Assembly: GCA_022799115.1 (NCBI GenBank)
Contig: JAAWNT010000003.1
Span: forward strand, 56,513 to 120,512
Source of the DNA: Clostridiales bacterium
GTDB lineage: Bacteria > Bacillota > Clostridia > Oscillospirales > Acutalibacteraceae
Reading direction: 5' to 3'
DNA length: 64,000 nt
Made by a program: the position numbers and the translations under genes. The notes below the pieces were generated by a model, which was not told the DNA's origin, searched no databases, and saw only the letters and a list, made by a program, of their open reading frames with translations. Within the stretch, counting starts at the first letter, position 1; each line of letters starts with the position of its first letter. Shown here one piece after another: positions 25,384 to 34,330 of this stretch.

Positions 25384-26052
25384 ATGACAATAAAAGAAGC
25401 AATCAAAGAAAGACATATGGTTCGCAAATATAAGGAAAAGGCGATTCCATGGGATGTTGTTGAATTGCTTCATTCAAGAATTGCTGAAAATAATAAAAAC
25501 CATAATCTGAACCTTACTTTGGTTACAAATAATTCAGATGGTATCGGCGGCTTAGCAAAATTATTGCTTACAAAAACCGTAAACAATTATATTATTCTTG
25601 CTGGTGAAGCTACACCTGACCTTGACGAGAAGTTGGGTTACTGCGGCGCTGATTTGATTCTTTATGCACAGACATTGGGCTTAAACACTTGGTGGGTTGG
25701 CGGTATGTTCAGCGGCAAGGGGGCGCAGAAGCATCTTAATTCAAAAGATATTCGAATCAACGGTGTTATTGCCATCGGTTATGGACAGACGCAAGGGGTT
25801 CAACATCAATCAAAAACTGCGGCAGAAATCAGCGAATACAACGGTACTGCACCTCAATGGTTTATTGATGGTGTTGATGCGTTGCTGCATGCTCCGACTG
25901 CGCTTAACAAACAAGCATATAAAGTAGTTGGTGACGGCGATAAAGTGTCGCTTACTTATAACGGCGGACATTTTGCCGGTATAGATCTTGGTATCGGAAA
26001 ATATCATTTTGAGGTTGGTGCAGGGAAAGAGAATTTTGAATGGAATCAATAA
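25384..26052 (+). CDS. Nitroreductase family protein
   Basis: A 222-residue FMN-binding protein of the nitroreductase superfamily, in a two-module form with an N-terminal IKEAIKERHMVRKYKEKAIP (Arg residues contacting FMN phosphate) and a middle NNYIILAGEATPDLDEKLGYCGADLILYAQTLGLNTWWVGGMFS. The C-terminal part (GVDALLHAPTALNKQAYKVVGDGDKVSLTY) repeats the family's APTALNKQ signature. It probably reduces quinones or nitro compounds with NAD(P)H. Co-transcription with marR (AGGAGG site, 11-bp gap) implies it answers a MarR-sensed chemical. Confidence 0.88.
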   Translation: MTIKEAIKERHMVRKYKEKAIPWDVVELLHSRIAENNKNHNLNLTLVTNNSDGIGGLAKLLLTKTVNNYIILAGEATPDLDEKLGYCGADLILYAQTLGLNTWWVGGMFSGKGAQKHLNSKDIRINGVIAIGYGQTQGVQHQSKTAAEISEYNGTAPQWFIDGVDALLHAPTALNKQAYKVVGDGDKVSLTYNGGHFAGIDLGIGKYHFEVGAGKENFEWNQ

Positions 26053-26242
26053 ATTTCTATTTTATCCAAGGATAAAAAGAAATCTCGACAAAGAACAGAA
26101 TTATTGATATAATAAAAAACAAATCAATTCTTTTGGGCGGCGTTTGAGGAGCACCCTGTAAAATTAGCGGATGCGGCTTATCATCGATTCCGGCGAAGCA
26201 GATTCTTCCGTTTGGCTGGATTTGGAAATGGAGATTTTGTGA

Positions 26243-26632
26243 ATGAATTGGCTCAGAAACTTCATGGCGGGCAGATATGGCGGGGATCAGCTCAATATCG
26301 CGCTGATTCTTCTTTATTTGGTTTTGGCTATCGTTGCTCAGATTACTCAGCTTTGGGTGATTTGGATTGCTGAGATTTTACTGTTGGCGTACTGCTTTTT
26401 TCGCATTCTTTCCAGGAATGTGGAAAAGCGCTATCGGGAGAATCAAAAATTTCTCAGGCTGTGGAACCCGATCAAGCAGCGGCTGCTGAAAATGAAAATC
26501 CGCGTCAGCGACAGAGCTCATCGGTATTATCATTGTCCCAAATGTAAAAATACTCTGCGTGTGCCCCGGGGAAAAGGAAAGATCTGTATTACTTGTCCGG
26601 TTTGTAAAACGGAATTTATCAAAAAAACCTAA
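26243..26632 (+). CDS. Membrane protein with C-terminal zinc ribbon
   Basis: A 129-residue protein: two close hydrophobic helices (LNIALILLYLVLAIVAQIT and LWVIWIAEILLLAYCFFRIL, about residues 17-56), a basic linker rich in Arg and Lys, then a four-Cys zinc ribbon CPKC...CPVC at about 99-121. The fold suggests a membrane-tethered protein with a cytoplasmic zinc domain. Similar small proteins occur in clostridia without known function. A GGAG site lies 11 nt upstream. Composition returns to the host type, so the AT-rich accessory segment ends before here. Confidence 0.75.
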   Translation: MNWLRNFMAGRYGGDQLNIALILLYLVLAIVAQITQLWVIWIAEILLLAYCFFRILSRNVEKRYRENQKFLRLWNPIKQRLLKMKIRVSDRAHRYYHCPKCKNTLRVPRGKGKICITCPVCKTEFIKKT

Positions 26633-26715
26633 GTTGGCCATAGCTGCCCTGGATCATCGAACGGTGATTCAGGGCGATTCTATTCCCTCTAGGGAGACAA
26701 AGGAGCAGATAGGAA

Positions 26716-27888
26716 ATGGATATCAAAGAACAATCGTTACAAAAGCATTATGAATGGAAGGGCAAGATTGAGGTAATTTCCCGGGCGCCCATCGAGACCC
26801 GGGAGGATTTGTCACTGGCCTATACGCCAGGAGTGGCCCAACCTTGCCTGGAGATCCAGAAGGACTATGAGAAGTCTTTTCTGCTGACCCGGCGCAGCAA
26901 TCTGGTGGCTGTCATTACCGACGGAACCGCGGTGCTGGGGCTGGGAGATATCGGCCCGGAGGCAGGAATGCCGGTAATGGAGGGCAAATGTGCGCTGTTT
27001 AAGGAGTTCGCGGGAGTGGACGCGTTTCCCCTTTGCATTCGTTCCAAGGAAGTGGACGAACTGGTGCGCACCATCTATTTGATCTCCGGTAGTTTCGGCG
27101 GTATCAATTTGGAGGACATCTCGGCGCCCCGTTGCTTTGAAGTAGAACGCAAGCTCAAGGAGCTGTGCGACGTTCCGGTTTTTCATGACGATCAGCATGG
27201 GACGGCCATTGTGGTGGCAGCCGCACTGCTAAACGCCCTTAAGGTGGTGAAAAAGGATATTTCTCAGGTTAAGGCGGTAATCAACGGCGCGGGCTCGGCG
27301 GGGATCGCAATCTCCAAGCACCTGCTCAATCTGGGTCTTAAGAACCTGATTATGGTGGATCGGTTCGGCATCATATGCGAGGGAATGGAGCAACTCAATC
27401 CCGAACAGGCCTATATGGCGACCATTACCAACCGGCAGCATTTGCAGGGCAGCCTGGCGGATGCGATGAAGGGGGCCGACGTATTTTTGGGAGTGTCCGC
27501 TCCCAATATCGTAAGCAGAGAGATGGTGGCCGCCATGGCGCAGAATCCGGTGGTGTTCGCTATGGCAAATCCCACGCCGGAGATCATGCCTGAGGAGGCC
27601 AAGATGGCGGGAGCCAAGGTGGTGGGAACCGGTCGCAGCGATTTCCCCAACCAGATCAACAATGTGCTGGCCTTTCCTGGGATTTTCCGGGGCGCACTGG
27701 ACTGCCGCGCCAAGGAGATCAATGAGGAGATGAAGGCGGCGGCATCCTACGCCATTGCCGGACTGGTGTCGGATCAGGAGCTTTGTGAAGAGTATATTCT
27801 GCCGAACGCACTGGATAAGCGCATTGGACAGGTGGTTGCTCAAGCAGTGATCCAGGCCGCCAAGGAGACCGGGGTAGCGAGGATTTGA
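26716..27888 (+). CDS. NAD(P)-dependent malic enzyme
   Basis: A 390-residue oxidative decarboxylase converting malate to pyruvate and CO2. The catalytic Tyr region is [13 protein letters not shown] near residue 38; [26 protein letters not shown] follows; the divalent metal ligands lie in [15 protein letters not shown] and [11 protein letters not shown]; the dinucleotide fold is [16 protein letters not shown] around 190. Length matches the short bacterial type (MaeA/YtsJ-like) without a phosphotransacetylase tail. NAD or NADP preference cannot be told. It stands alone with a terminator 28 bp after the stop. Confidence 0.94.
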   Translation: MDIKEQSLQKHYEWKGKIEVISRAPIETREDLSLAYTPGVAQPCLEIQKDYEKSFLLTRRSNLVAVITDGTAVLGLGDIGPEAGMPVMEGKCALFKEFAGVDAFPLCIRSKEVDELVRTIYLISGSFGGINLEDISAPRCFEVERKLKELCDVPVFHDDQHGTAIVVAAALLNALKVVKKDISQVKAVINGAGSAGIAISKHLLNLGLKNLIMVDRFGIICEGMEQLNPEQAYMATITNRQHLQGSLADAMKGADVFLGVSAPNIVSREMVAAMAQNPVVFAMANPTPEIMPEEAKMAGAKVVGTGRSDFPNQINNVLAFPGIFRGALDCRAKEINEEMKAAASYAIAGLVSDQELCEEYILPNALDKRIGQVVAQAVIQAAKETGVARI

Positions 27889-27915
27889 TTGAAAAGACAG
27901 ATCATTTTTTGGACG

Positions 27916-27946
27916 AAAAAGAACCAGGAATTTCCTGGTTCTTTTT
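27916..27946. terminator. Terminator after the malic enzyme gene
   Basis: AAAAAGAACCAGGAA / TTCCTGGTTCTTTTT is a perfect bidirectional stem with a T tract. Confidence 0.92.
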
Positions 27947-28159
27947 GCGCTCAACGATTCTGTATGTAACGCATCGGGCCAATCAAAGACTATTTGATCC
28001 CTTGTTCCAGTTCGTCAAATTTTTTTGTTGAGAAAAATACCCCAAGAGTAATGCCGAATCCATCGCATTTCACAATCAATTACGCGAAGAAAAAAGAAGA
28101 ATAATCGTCAACTTGGCATAATCTTTCTAAAGCTTCGACAGCGTTTTTGAAAAAAGGTG

Positions 28160-28189
28160 TTGACAAAATCCGAAGTGTCGCCGTATAAT
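28160..28189 (+). promoter_or_regulatory. Promoter of the trpBA leader
   Basis: TTGACA at 28160-28165, 18 bp, TATAAT at 28184-28189. Transcription should begin near 28196. The stretch 27947-28159 upstream shows no gene. Confidence 0.88.
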
Positions 28190-28195
28190 AACAAC

Positions 28196-28506
28196 ATCTT
28201 AAATAGTTGAAATCCTGAGAGCAAAAGTAAGTACCCGGTCATACGGCGCTTCAGAGAACCGGCAGTTGGTGGAAAGTCGGTGTGTACGCGGCAGGGGAAT
28301 GGGTTTGTGAGGAGCGCAGTGAAAGAAAGAACAAGTAGCTGTTGCCGTATTCCCCCACGTTACGGGGAAGGGTATTGATGCGTTTGCTGCGTACCTGTAG
28401 ATTCATTCGCTGCGTACCTGTTTTGAGCGGGATTTATTTCCCGGAATTTGGGTGGCACCACGAAGTCTATCGTCCCATGGAGGACGATAGACTTTTTTGT
28501 TTTTTT
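28196..28506 (+). promoter_or_regulatory. T-box riboswitch of trpBA (tRNA-Trp sensor)
   Basis: The T-box TGGGTGGCACCACG is at 28449-28462, followed by a terminator (GTCTATCGTCC 28465-28475 with GGACGATAGAC 28482-28492, then T's). Stem I elements are visible: AGTAAGTA near 28227, AGAGAACCGGCAGTTGGTGGAAAGTCGGT as the distal part, and GAATGGGTTTGTGAG, which presents TGG (Trp) as specifier. Between stem I and the antiterminator lie two copies of GCTGCGTACCTGT (28386-28398, 28409-28421). Uncharged tRNA-Trp would relieve termination. Confidence 0.92.
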
Positions 28507-28681
28507 GCAATTCAGAGAGACCGATGGGGCGATTTTTGGAATATGGAGGCTTGGTGGGGGCGCCGGCTGTTTATGGTCATGTGGGATAGCTGGACAATTC
28601 ATCATAGTTCTCAAAATCAAAGCCGTCATGGAGCGAATGGAAGCAACTATGCGACGAAATAGAGAGACAGGAGAATGCATA

Positions 28682-29869
28682 ATGGGTAAGATTGGACGTT
28701 ATGGGGAATTTGGAGGGCAGTATGTGCCCGAAACCGTAATGAATGCCGTTCACGAGCTGGAAGCGGCCTATGATCGCTTCCGAGAGGATCCGGAGTTTCA
28801 GGAGGAGCTGCTGCGGTACTATCAAGAGTACGCCGGACGTCCCTCTATGCTGTATAAAGCGGAGAAAATGTCCGCCGATCTGGGCGGGGCCAAAATCTAC
28901 ATCAAAAGAGAGGATTTAAACCATACGGGGTCACATAAGATCAACAACGTACTGGGCCAAATTCTGCTTGCCAAACGAATGGGGAAAAAACGTATTATTG
29001 CGGAAACCGGAGCGGGACAGCACGGCGTGGCCACCGCTACAGCCGCGGCGCTGTTTGGGTTACAGTGTGAGATATACATGGGTTCCGAGGATGTGAAGAG
29101 GCAGTCTTTGAATGTTTATCGGATGGAGCTGTTGGGCGCTAAGGTGCACAGCGTGAAAAACGGAACCTGTACGCTGAAAGACGCCATTAACGAGGCCATG
29201 CGGGATTGGGCTGCCAATGTGGAAAACACCTTTTACCTGATTGGCTCTGTGATGGGACCCCACCCATATCCCCGGATGGTGCGCGATTTTCAAAAGATAA
29301 TCGGGGAAGAAACCAAACGCCAGCTGCGTGAAAAAGAGGGCAGGCTGCCCGACGCGGTGGTGGCCTGCGTGGGCGGAGGCTCCAACGCGATGGGGATGTT
29401 TTACGACTTTATCGGAGATCCTTCGGTTCGTCTGTTGGGAGCTGAAGCGGCCGGCAGAGGGGTGGATACCGACGAGACGGCGGCCACTGTCGCCAAGGGA
29501 CGCACGGGAATTTTCCATGGTATGAAATCGATCTTTTTACAGGACGAGGAAGGGCAGATCGCGCCGGTTTACTCTCTGTCCGCTGGACTGGATTATCCCG
29601 GAATCGGGCCGGAGCACGCTCAGCTGCATGTATCAGGACGGGCGGAATATTACAATATCACCGACGAAGAGGCGGTCTGCGCCTTTGAATATTTGTCCCG
29701 AACAGAAGGAATTATTCCCGCCATTGAATCGGCTCACGCTGTGGCGTTGGCCTGCAAAATCGCACCGACGATGTCGGCGGATCAAATTATGGTGATCTGT
29801 CTTTCAGGCAGAGGGGACAAGGACGTCTATCAAGTGGCAAGATATCGGGGGGTGCAAATCAGTGAATAG
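28682..29869 (+). CDS. trpB: Tryptophan synthase beta subunit
   Basis: A 395-residue PLP enzyme joining indole and serine. The PLP lysine is in [14 protein letters not shown] (Lys at about 85); [17 protein letters not shown] and the phosphate loop [12 protein letters not shown] follow; [11 protein letters not shown] is typical of TrpB1. This is the TrpA-partnered form. The frame is open upstream to 28448, but AGGAG 8 nt before the ATG at 28682 and homology set the start. The stop overlaps trpA by 8 bp. No trpE, G, D, C or F gene is near, so the other steps are elsewhere or absent. Confidence 0.96.
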   Translation: MGKIGRYGEFGGQYVPETVMNAVHELEAAYDRFREDPEFQEELLRYYQEYAGRPSMLYKAEKMSADLGGAKIYIKREDLNHTGSHKINNVLGQILLAKRMGKKRIIAETGAGQHGVATATAAALFGLQCEIYMGSEDVKRQSLNVYRMELLGAKVHSVKNGTCTLKDAINEAMRDWAANVENTFYLIGSVMGPHPYPRMVRDFQKIIGEETKRQLREKEGRLPDAVVACVGGGSNAMGMFYDFIGDPSVRLLGAEAAGRGVDTDETAATVAKGRTGIFHGMKSIFLQDEEGQIAPVYSLSAGLDYPGIGPEHAQLHVSGRAEYYNITDEEAVCAFEYLSRTEGIIPAIESAHAVALACKIAPTMSADQIMVICLSGRGDKDVYQVARYRGVQISE

Positions 29870-30650
29870 AATGGATCAAACCTTTGAAGCGTTACACAAG
29901 CAAGGGAAAAAAGCTCTGATTGCCTTTATTACTGCGGGCGATGCGGGTTTAGAAACCACGGAACGGCTGGTGCTCCAAATGGAGCAGTCAGGAGCTGATA
30001 TCATCGAATTGGGAATTCCGTTTTCCGACCCTATCGCAGAGGGACCGGTGATTCAGAAGGCCAGTGTACGCGCGCTGCAAAACGGCGTCAAACTGACCGA
30101 TATTTTCGCCATGGTGAAACGGCTGAGGCAAAAAACTCAAGTACCGCTTGTGATGATGATGTATCTCAATAGCATTTTTGGATTTGGTACGGAAAAGTTT
30201 TTTACACTATGCGCCGATACGGGGATTGATGGGGTGATTGTGCCTGATATGCCATACGAGGAGAGAGATGAAATTCAGGAGGCTGCCGATCGTTACGGGG
30301 TATATTCCATCAGTTTGGTGGCGCCTACCTCTCGCGAACGCGTTGCGATGATCGCCAAGGAAAGCAAAGGTTTTCTATATTGTGTTTCCTCCACCGGAGA
30401 GACTGGGATGACAAAGGAGGATACCGCCAATTTTGATGGGTTCTTTGGCATGATTAAACAGTATGCAAATATTCCATGTGCAGTTGGGGTTGGAATCTCT
30501 GAACCGGAGCAAGTATCCATGATGAAAGAGTATTGCGATGGAGTGATAGCCGATAGCGCCATTGTGGAACTGGTGGAGCAATATGGAAAGGATTCCAGCA
30601 GGGCGGTAGGATCCTTTGTCGCTTCTTTGAGACAGGCATTGGATGAATAG
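29862..30650 (+). CDS. trpA: Tryptophan synthase alpha subunit
   Basis: A 262-residue TIM-barrel enzyme that splits indole-3-glycerol phosphate and channels indole to TrpB. Key features are [12 protein letters not shown], the catalytic Glu in [20 protein letters not shown], and the catalytic Asp in [25 protein letters not shown] is the phosphate-binding turn. GTG at 29862 with GGGGGTG in front is the likely start, overlapping trpB; an ATG at 29871 is the alternative. A strong terminator follows, so the T-box transcript is trpB-trpA only. Confidence 0.95.
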   Translation: MNRMDQTFEALHKQGKKALIAFITAGDAGLETTERLVLQMEQSGADIIELGIPFSDPIAEGPVIQKASVRALQNGVKLTDIFAMVKRLRQKTQVPLVMMMYLNSIFGFGTEKFFTLCADTGIDGVIVPDMPYEERDEIQEAADRYGVYSISLVAPTSRERVAMIAKESKGFLYCVSSTGETGMTKEDTANFDGFFGMIKQYANIPCAVGVGISEPEQVSMMKEYCDGVIADSAIVELVEQYGKDSSRAVGSFVASLRQALDE

Positions 30651-30652
30651 AT

Positions 30653-30696
30653 AAACAGAACAACGGAATCCCATTGGGATTCCGTTGTTCTGTTTT
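30653..30696. terminator. Terminator after trpA
   Basis: A nearly perfect long stem AACAGAACAACGGAATCCC / GGGATTCCGTTGTTCTGTT is followed by TTTG. Confidence 0.93.
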
Positions 30697-30771
30697 GAAG
30701 GATTCGCTCAAGCAAAAGAGTGGCAAATATGTTTGTAGCGAGAAGACTTGTAATGGATGAATGATTGCAGT

Positions 30772-30918
30772 ATGATAAAGAACAAGCTGACAGAATTCAT
30801 AGCGGATTTTGAGAGTCTCCAATATCTACGAGGGCTAGGCGATGATTCGATGGAAATGCAAAAAAAACTGGACGATCCATTTTGCGTTTATGATAATGGT
30901 CATACAAAATGGTTTTGA
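30772..30918 (+). CDS. Possible small protein or gene remnant, 48 residues
   Basis: An ORF beginning MIKNKLTEFIADFESLQYL and ending DNGHTKWF fills most of the gap between trpA and the HAD gene. It is acidic and helical in character, and I recognise no family. The ribosome site is poor (TGGATGA), so it may be a remnant of a larger gene. It ends 36 bp before the HAD start, in the same direction. Confidence 0.35.
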   Translation: MIKNKLTEFIADFESLQYLRGLGDDSMEMQKKLDDPFCVYDNGHTKWF

Positions 30919-30954
30919 AATCCAGATCCATACAGAGAAAGGATTGGAGTCAAC

Positions 30955-31716
30955 ATGAAAGTTTTGGCCAGTGATTTCGACGGTACCTTTTGTCATTACG
31001 GAACAGTTTCAGAGGAAAACATTCAGGCGGTGAATCAATGGAGAAAGGATGGAAATCTTTTCGGATTTATTACCGGCCGGGATTTGCGGTTAATGAAAAG
31101 TATGTTGGATCAATTTTCCATACCTTTTGACTTTTTAGTCTGTGGAAGCGGCGCTACTGTTTACGACCAAGAACTGAATCTTATGTGGCAGTCAACGTTT
31201 GATGATGGGATTGTTTCAAGAATCTATGGAGAACCCATGGTTCGAAGCTCACAGCATATTATGCTGTCCGATCCGGAATACTCCTGGCTGATTCTACAGG
31301 ACCCAGCTTCCCCTTTTCATGAGGACGGCAATCTTTTTACCAGCATTACCTGGGATCAGGCTATGAATCTGCATGGTATCAATCAGATCAGCTTAGCATT
31401 TCCTGAGGTTGAAACTGCGAGGATTTGTGCGCAAAGGCTCAACGAAAAACATGCGGATTGTCTGACGGCCAACCACAACTTTCATTGTATTGATATTACG
31501 CCGAAAGGAATCAATAAATGTTCCGCTTTGCAAGTTTTGCTTGAACTGTATGGCTGGCCGCCGTCTCAACTGCTTACGGTTGGAGACGGGGAAAATGATC
31601 GGGCCATGATTCGGGAATTTCATGGTTTTACTGTGGAAAACGCCTCGCCGTCGATCCAAGAGATAGCAGCTAAGACATATTCCAGCGTAGCTGAATTGAT
31701 TGAAGATCAGAGATAG
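30955..31716 (+). CDS. HAD-IIB family hydrolase (Cof-like phosphatase)
   Basis: A 253-residue phosphatase of the Cof/YbiV type. Motif I is LASDFDGTFC (nucleophile Asp at residue 8), motif II is GFITGRD, the lysine is in DITPKGINKCSALQ and the metal Asp pair is in TVGDGENDRAMI near 219. A C2B cap lies between motifs II and III. Such enzymes act on small sugar or cofactor phosphates with wide specificity. AGAAAGGA lies before the ATG. It is monocistronic, with a bidirectional terminator shared with the convergent gene. Confidence 0.92.
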   Translation: MKVLASDFDGTFCHYGTVSEENIQAVNQWRKDGNLFGFITGRDLRLMKSMLDQFSIPFDFLVCGSGATVYDQELNLMWQSTFDDGIVSRIYGEPMVRSSQHIMLSDPEYSWLILQDPASPFHEDGNLFTSITWDQAMNLHGINQISLAFPEVETARICAQRLNEKHADCLTANHNFHCIDITPKGINKCSALQVLLELYGWPPSQLLTVGDGENDRAMIREFHGFTVENASPSIQEIAAKTYSSVAELIEDQR

Positions 31717-31720
31717 AATC

Positions 31721-31757
31721 AAAAAAAGGGCGTCTGATGATTCAGACGCCCCTTTTT
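31721..31757. terminator. Bidirectional terminator between convergent genes
   Basis: GGGCGTCTGA / TCAGACGCCC is flanked by seven A's on the left and five T's on the right, so it serves both the HAD gene and the minus-strand membrane gene. Confidence 0.93.
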
Positions 31758-31765
31758 GATGAATT

Positions 31766-32467
31766 TTAATATAGCAGAGTAAAAATATTGCGGATCCAAA
31801 TTAAAATGGATAGGATCAGAAAAACAATACTGAGAACCAGACCTGCAATCGCGCGGCCTTTGGCGGTGGTCTTCATTCCCCGGATTGCGCTTGTAATACC
31901 AATGATGGAGGTAATCACGCCGATAAGAGGAACTAAGCATCCAATAATACTCACAAGACCCATTACCAGGGATAAGGTAGCGCTTCCTGTGGGGTTATGT
32001 ACCATAACCGGGGTAGGGGACGCGGGATAGGAAGCCGGAGAAGCAGGCTGAGGGTTGGGACTATTGGGGGTAACCGGAAGGGCTTGCTCTGAATTTTGCG
32101 TTACAGCGGACGCGTATTGAGGCTGCTGTAACGGCGGCTGACATAGCAGCGCCATCAAAGTGTTTACTTTTTTTCGGAGCATATCCTTGATTGCAAATCC
32201 CCAAAATCCGTCTAATCCCATTTCACCGCAATAAACGCCGGGAAGAAGGGCATATTTTAACCAAGCTTCCAGATGGACTTGCCCGTCTTGGTAGTTTAAC
32301 TTGATGTATTGGGGTGCGGAGAGCATCCCGATTCCTTTTTTCCAAACCATTTCGCCTTTATAGTCGATTAAAGTAAATCCTTCCTTCGCGAAAAAGTCTT
32401 CTGCAACAAACTGAATCAGGTCGGCTTGATGGGGAACTGCAAAATCCGTAACAAAGCGATTTCCCAT
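31766..32467 (-). CDS. DUF4190-like membrane protein with N-terminal soluble domain
   Basis: A 233-residue protein in three parts: a soluble domain of about 110 residues (FFAKEGFTLIDYKGEMVWKKG), a Pro/Ser/Gln-rich linker (about 110-155), and two C-terminal membrane helices (SATLSLVMGLVSIIGCLVPLIGVITSIIGITSAIRG and GRAIAGLVLSIVFLILSILIW) of the DUF4190 type. The GxxLS repeats around the helices are typical. No function is known. A GAGGAGG site (minus strand) precedes the ATG. It ends at the shared terminator. Confidence 0.75.
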   Translation of the reverse strand: MGNRFVTDFAVPHQADLIQFVAEDFFAKEGFTLIDYKGEMVWKKGIGMLSAPQYIKLNYQDGQVHLEAWLKYALLPGVYCGEMGLDGFWGFAIKDMLRKKVNTLMALLCQPPLQQPQYASAVTQNSEQALPVTPNSPNPQPASPASYPASPTPVMVHNPTGSATLSLVMGLVSIIGCLVPLIGVITSIIGITSAIRGMKTTAKGRAIAGLVLSIVFLILSILIWIRNIFTLLY

Positions 32468-33363
32468 GTGTTATGTATCCTCCTCAAATAGAATATTGTC
32501 TGCTGAACTTCAAAAATATTGCTCCATTAGAAATTTCGGACTATCAGGCAGATAACCCGACTAATATGATTTGGAAGAACCTTAATCACAACTTTCGCAC
32601 AGATAATATTTTTAAAATTAACAGACTTAACGCATATCATTTTACCATAAAGAAAAAAAGTGTGCAATCATTTCTAATTTTTTCTTTTCTTTAGTAAAAA
32701 AATGGAGGAAAGTGCCATCTTCGCATGAGGTTAGAAATACAAGCATACAATATCCCAAAGTAATACATAATAAGAATGACTGTCTGTGATAATGAAGCGC
32801 CTTACAATTCATGTTATAATCCGAATAAAATCCCATTGAATAACAAATAGAGTGACAAAAATCACCATTTTTGCAAAATCAAAGGGAGTTTTGGTAAAAA
32901 ACAAGCTTCTTATACAAATAATACAAATAATTACACTTGCATTTTACCGATATATCATATATAATAGCCTTGACAAAAAGATTGATATACCCTTTATGGT
33001 CTGAAAAAAACATTTGATTACATAATGGCAAGCTATGATCGAAAATTGTTATGTAAATACTATTTTGTTGAGTCATTTTATACAGCTTATAGGAAGATAT
33101 ATTTGTGATCATTCTCTTGATAGAAACAAAAAAGTACAAAAAATTTTAAAAATGTATTGAATTGTTAGTCAAAGTAGTCTATACTATAGATAATAACCAA
33201 CGGTTCTCGGAATATCGTTGCAAATACTGCTTGGAGTACGTTGACAGATGGTTTTTACTTCCGGTTAGCGGTGGAAGTGCGACGCAGTCAGTCAATGAAG
33301 CATATTTGCGTTTTTTAGGTAATTCGAGAATTCGCTTGAGTACTAAGAAAAGAGAGTGATTTC
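32468..33363. other. Long AT-rich intergenic region before the sugar importer
   Basis: About 900 bases with no gene I can support; ORFs of 60-86 codons here lack ribosome sites and look like random AT-rich sequence. Two promoter-like signals are present: TTGCAT-N17-TATAAT ending near 32964 and TTGAAT-N17-TATACT at 33157-33185. The second lies about 180 bp before the permease gene and probably drives the importer. Confidence 0.5.
33157..33185 (+). promoter_or_regulatory. Probable promoter of the sugar ABC operon
   Basis: TTGAAT at 33157-33162, a 17-bp spacer and TATACT at 33180-33185. Close to consensus in an AT-rich setting; no clear operator nearby. Confidence 0.6.
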
Positions 33364-34317
33364 ATGGCGGAGCAAGCAATTAAAAAAAGGTACAAACGCA
33401 GCCGCTGGACAAGAGATGACACAGAATTAACATTACTGGCCTTTCCAACCATAGTCTGGTATTTTCTGTTTTGTTTTTTGCCCATGTTCGGTATTATCAT
33501 TGCCTTTAAAGATGTAAAACTCAATGGCAGTGGCGGCTTTTTATCCAGTTTGCTATCTAGTAAGTGGGTCGGATTTAAAAACTTTGAATTTTTGTTCAAA
33601 TCCTCGGATTTGTGGCCGATTATTCGAAATACTCTGGGATATAACATTTTATTTTTGGTTATCAATATTGTTTTACCGGTTATCCTCGCAATTTTGATTA
33701 ATCAATTGTATTCCAAACGGGCCACTAAGGTCTATCAGACCGCAATGTTTTTACCTTATTTTATGTCCTGGCTGGTAGTTAGCTATTTTGTAACTGCTTT
33801 CTTGGACAATGATAAGGGCTTGGTCAACCATATGATGATGAATATGGGCATGGAACCGGTCCAATGGTACATGAAGAGTGAAATATGGCCGTATCTGCTA
33901 ATTTTCTTGAACACATGGAAAAACATGGGTTATAGCATGGTTGTTTATCTGGCCACCATCACTGGTATTGACAGCACCTTCTATGAAGCTGCTATCATTG
34001 ACGGCGCAACCAAATGGCAGCAAACCAAGTATATTACTCTGCCCATCATGAAAACGATCATTATTATCATGTTTATCATGAATGTGGGAAGAATTTTTTA
34101 TTCTGACTTCGGTTTGTTCTATCAAGTGCCTAAGGATTCCAACTCCTTGTTTGATGTAACTATTGTTATCGACGTTTATCTGTATAGAGCGTTGTCTACA
34201 ACTACGGTTGGTATGGCGTCCGCGATTGCGTTCCTCCAATCTGTATTGGGTTGTGTTACCATACTAATTGCAAATGGGATCGTTCGCAAGATTGATCCTG
34301 AAAGTGCAATGATTTAA
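33364..34317 (+). CDS. Sugar ABC transporter permease (LplB-like)
   Basis: A 317-residue integral membrane protein of the CUT1 importer family with six predicted helices; the first is FPTIVWYFLFCFLPMFGIIIAF. The cytoplasmic EAA loop, which docks the ATPase, reads YEAAIIDGATKWQQTKYITLPIMK near residues 211-234. Sequence character (the KRSRWTRDDTELTLLAFP start, FKDVKLNGSGGF) matches the LplB/YteP group, which takes up complex oligosaccharides. GAGAGTG precedes the ATG. It is followed after 13 bp by its partner permease and then by the binding protein. Confidence 0.9.
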   Translation: MAEQAIKKRYKRSRWTRDDTELTLLAFPTIVWYFLFCFLPMFGIIIAFKDVKLNGSGGFLSSLLSSKWVGFKNFEFLFKSSDLWPIIRNTLGYNILFLVINIVLPVILAILINQLYSKRATKVYQTAMFLPYFMSWLVVSYFVTAFLDNDKGLVNHMMMNMGMEPVQWYMKSEIWPYLLIFLNTWKNMGYSMVVYLATITGIDSTFYEAAIIDGATKWQQTKYITLPIMKTIIIIMFIMNVGRIFYSDFGLFYQVPKDSNSLFDVTIVIDVYLYRALSTTTVGMASAIAFLQSVLGCVTILIANGIVRKIDPESAMI

Positions 34318-34330
34318 GGGGGGATACGAA

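Noticed and set aside
23138..26052. Integrated phage or conjugative element
   Set aside because: No integrase, relaxase or structural genes; only short direct repeats, so only a small cargo insertion is proposed.
28448..28681. N-terminal extension of TrpB
   Set aside because: It covers the T-box and terminator; the ribosome site fits the ATG at 28682.
32473..32694. 73-codon ORF divergent from the DUF4190-like gene
   Set aside because: No ribosome site, AT-driven composition and no recognisable pattern.
33162..33359. 65-codon ORF upstream of the sugar permease
   Set aside because: It overlaps the predicted promoter and has no ribosome site.
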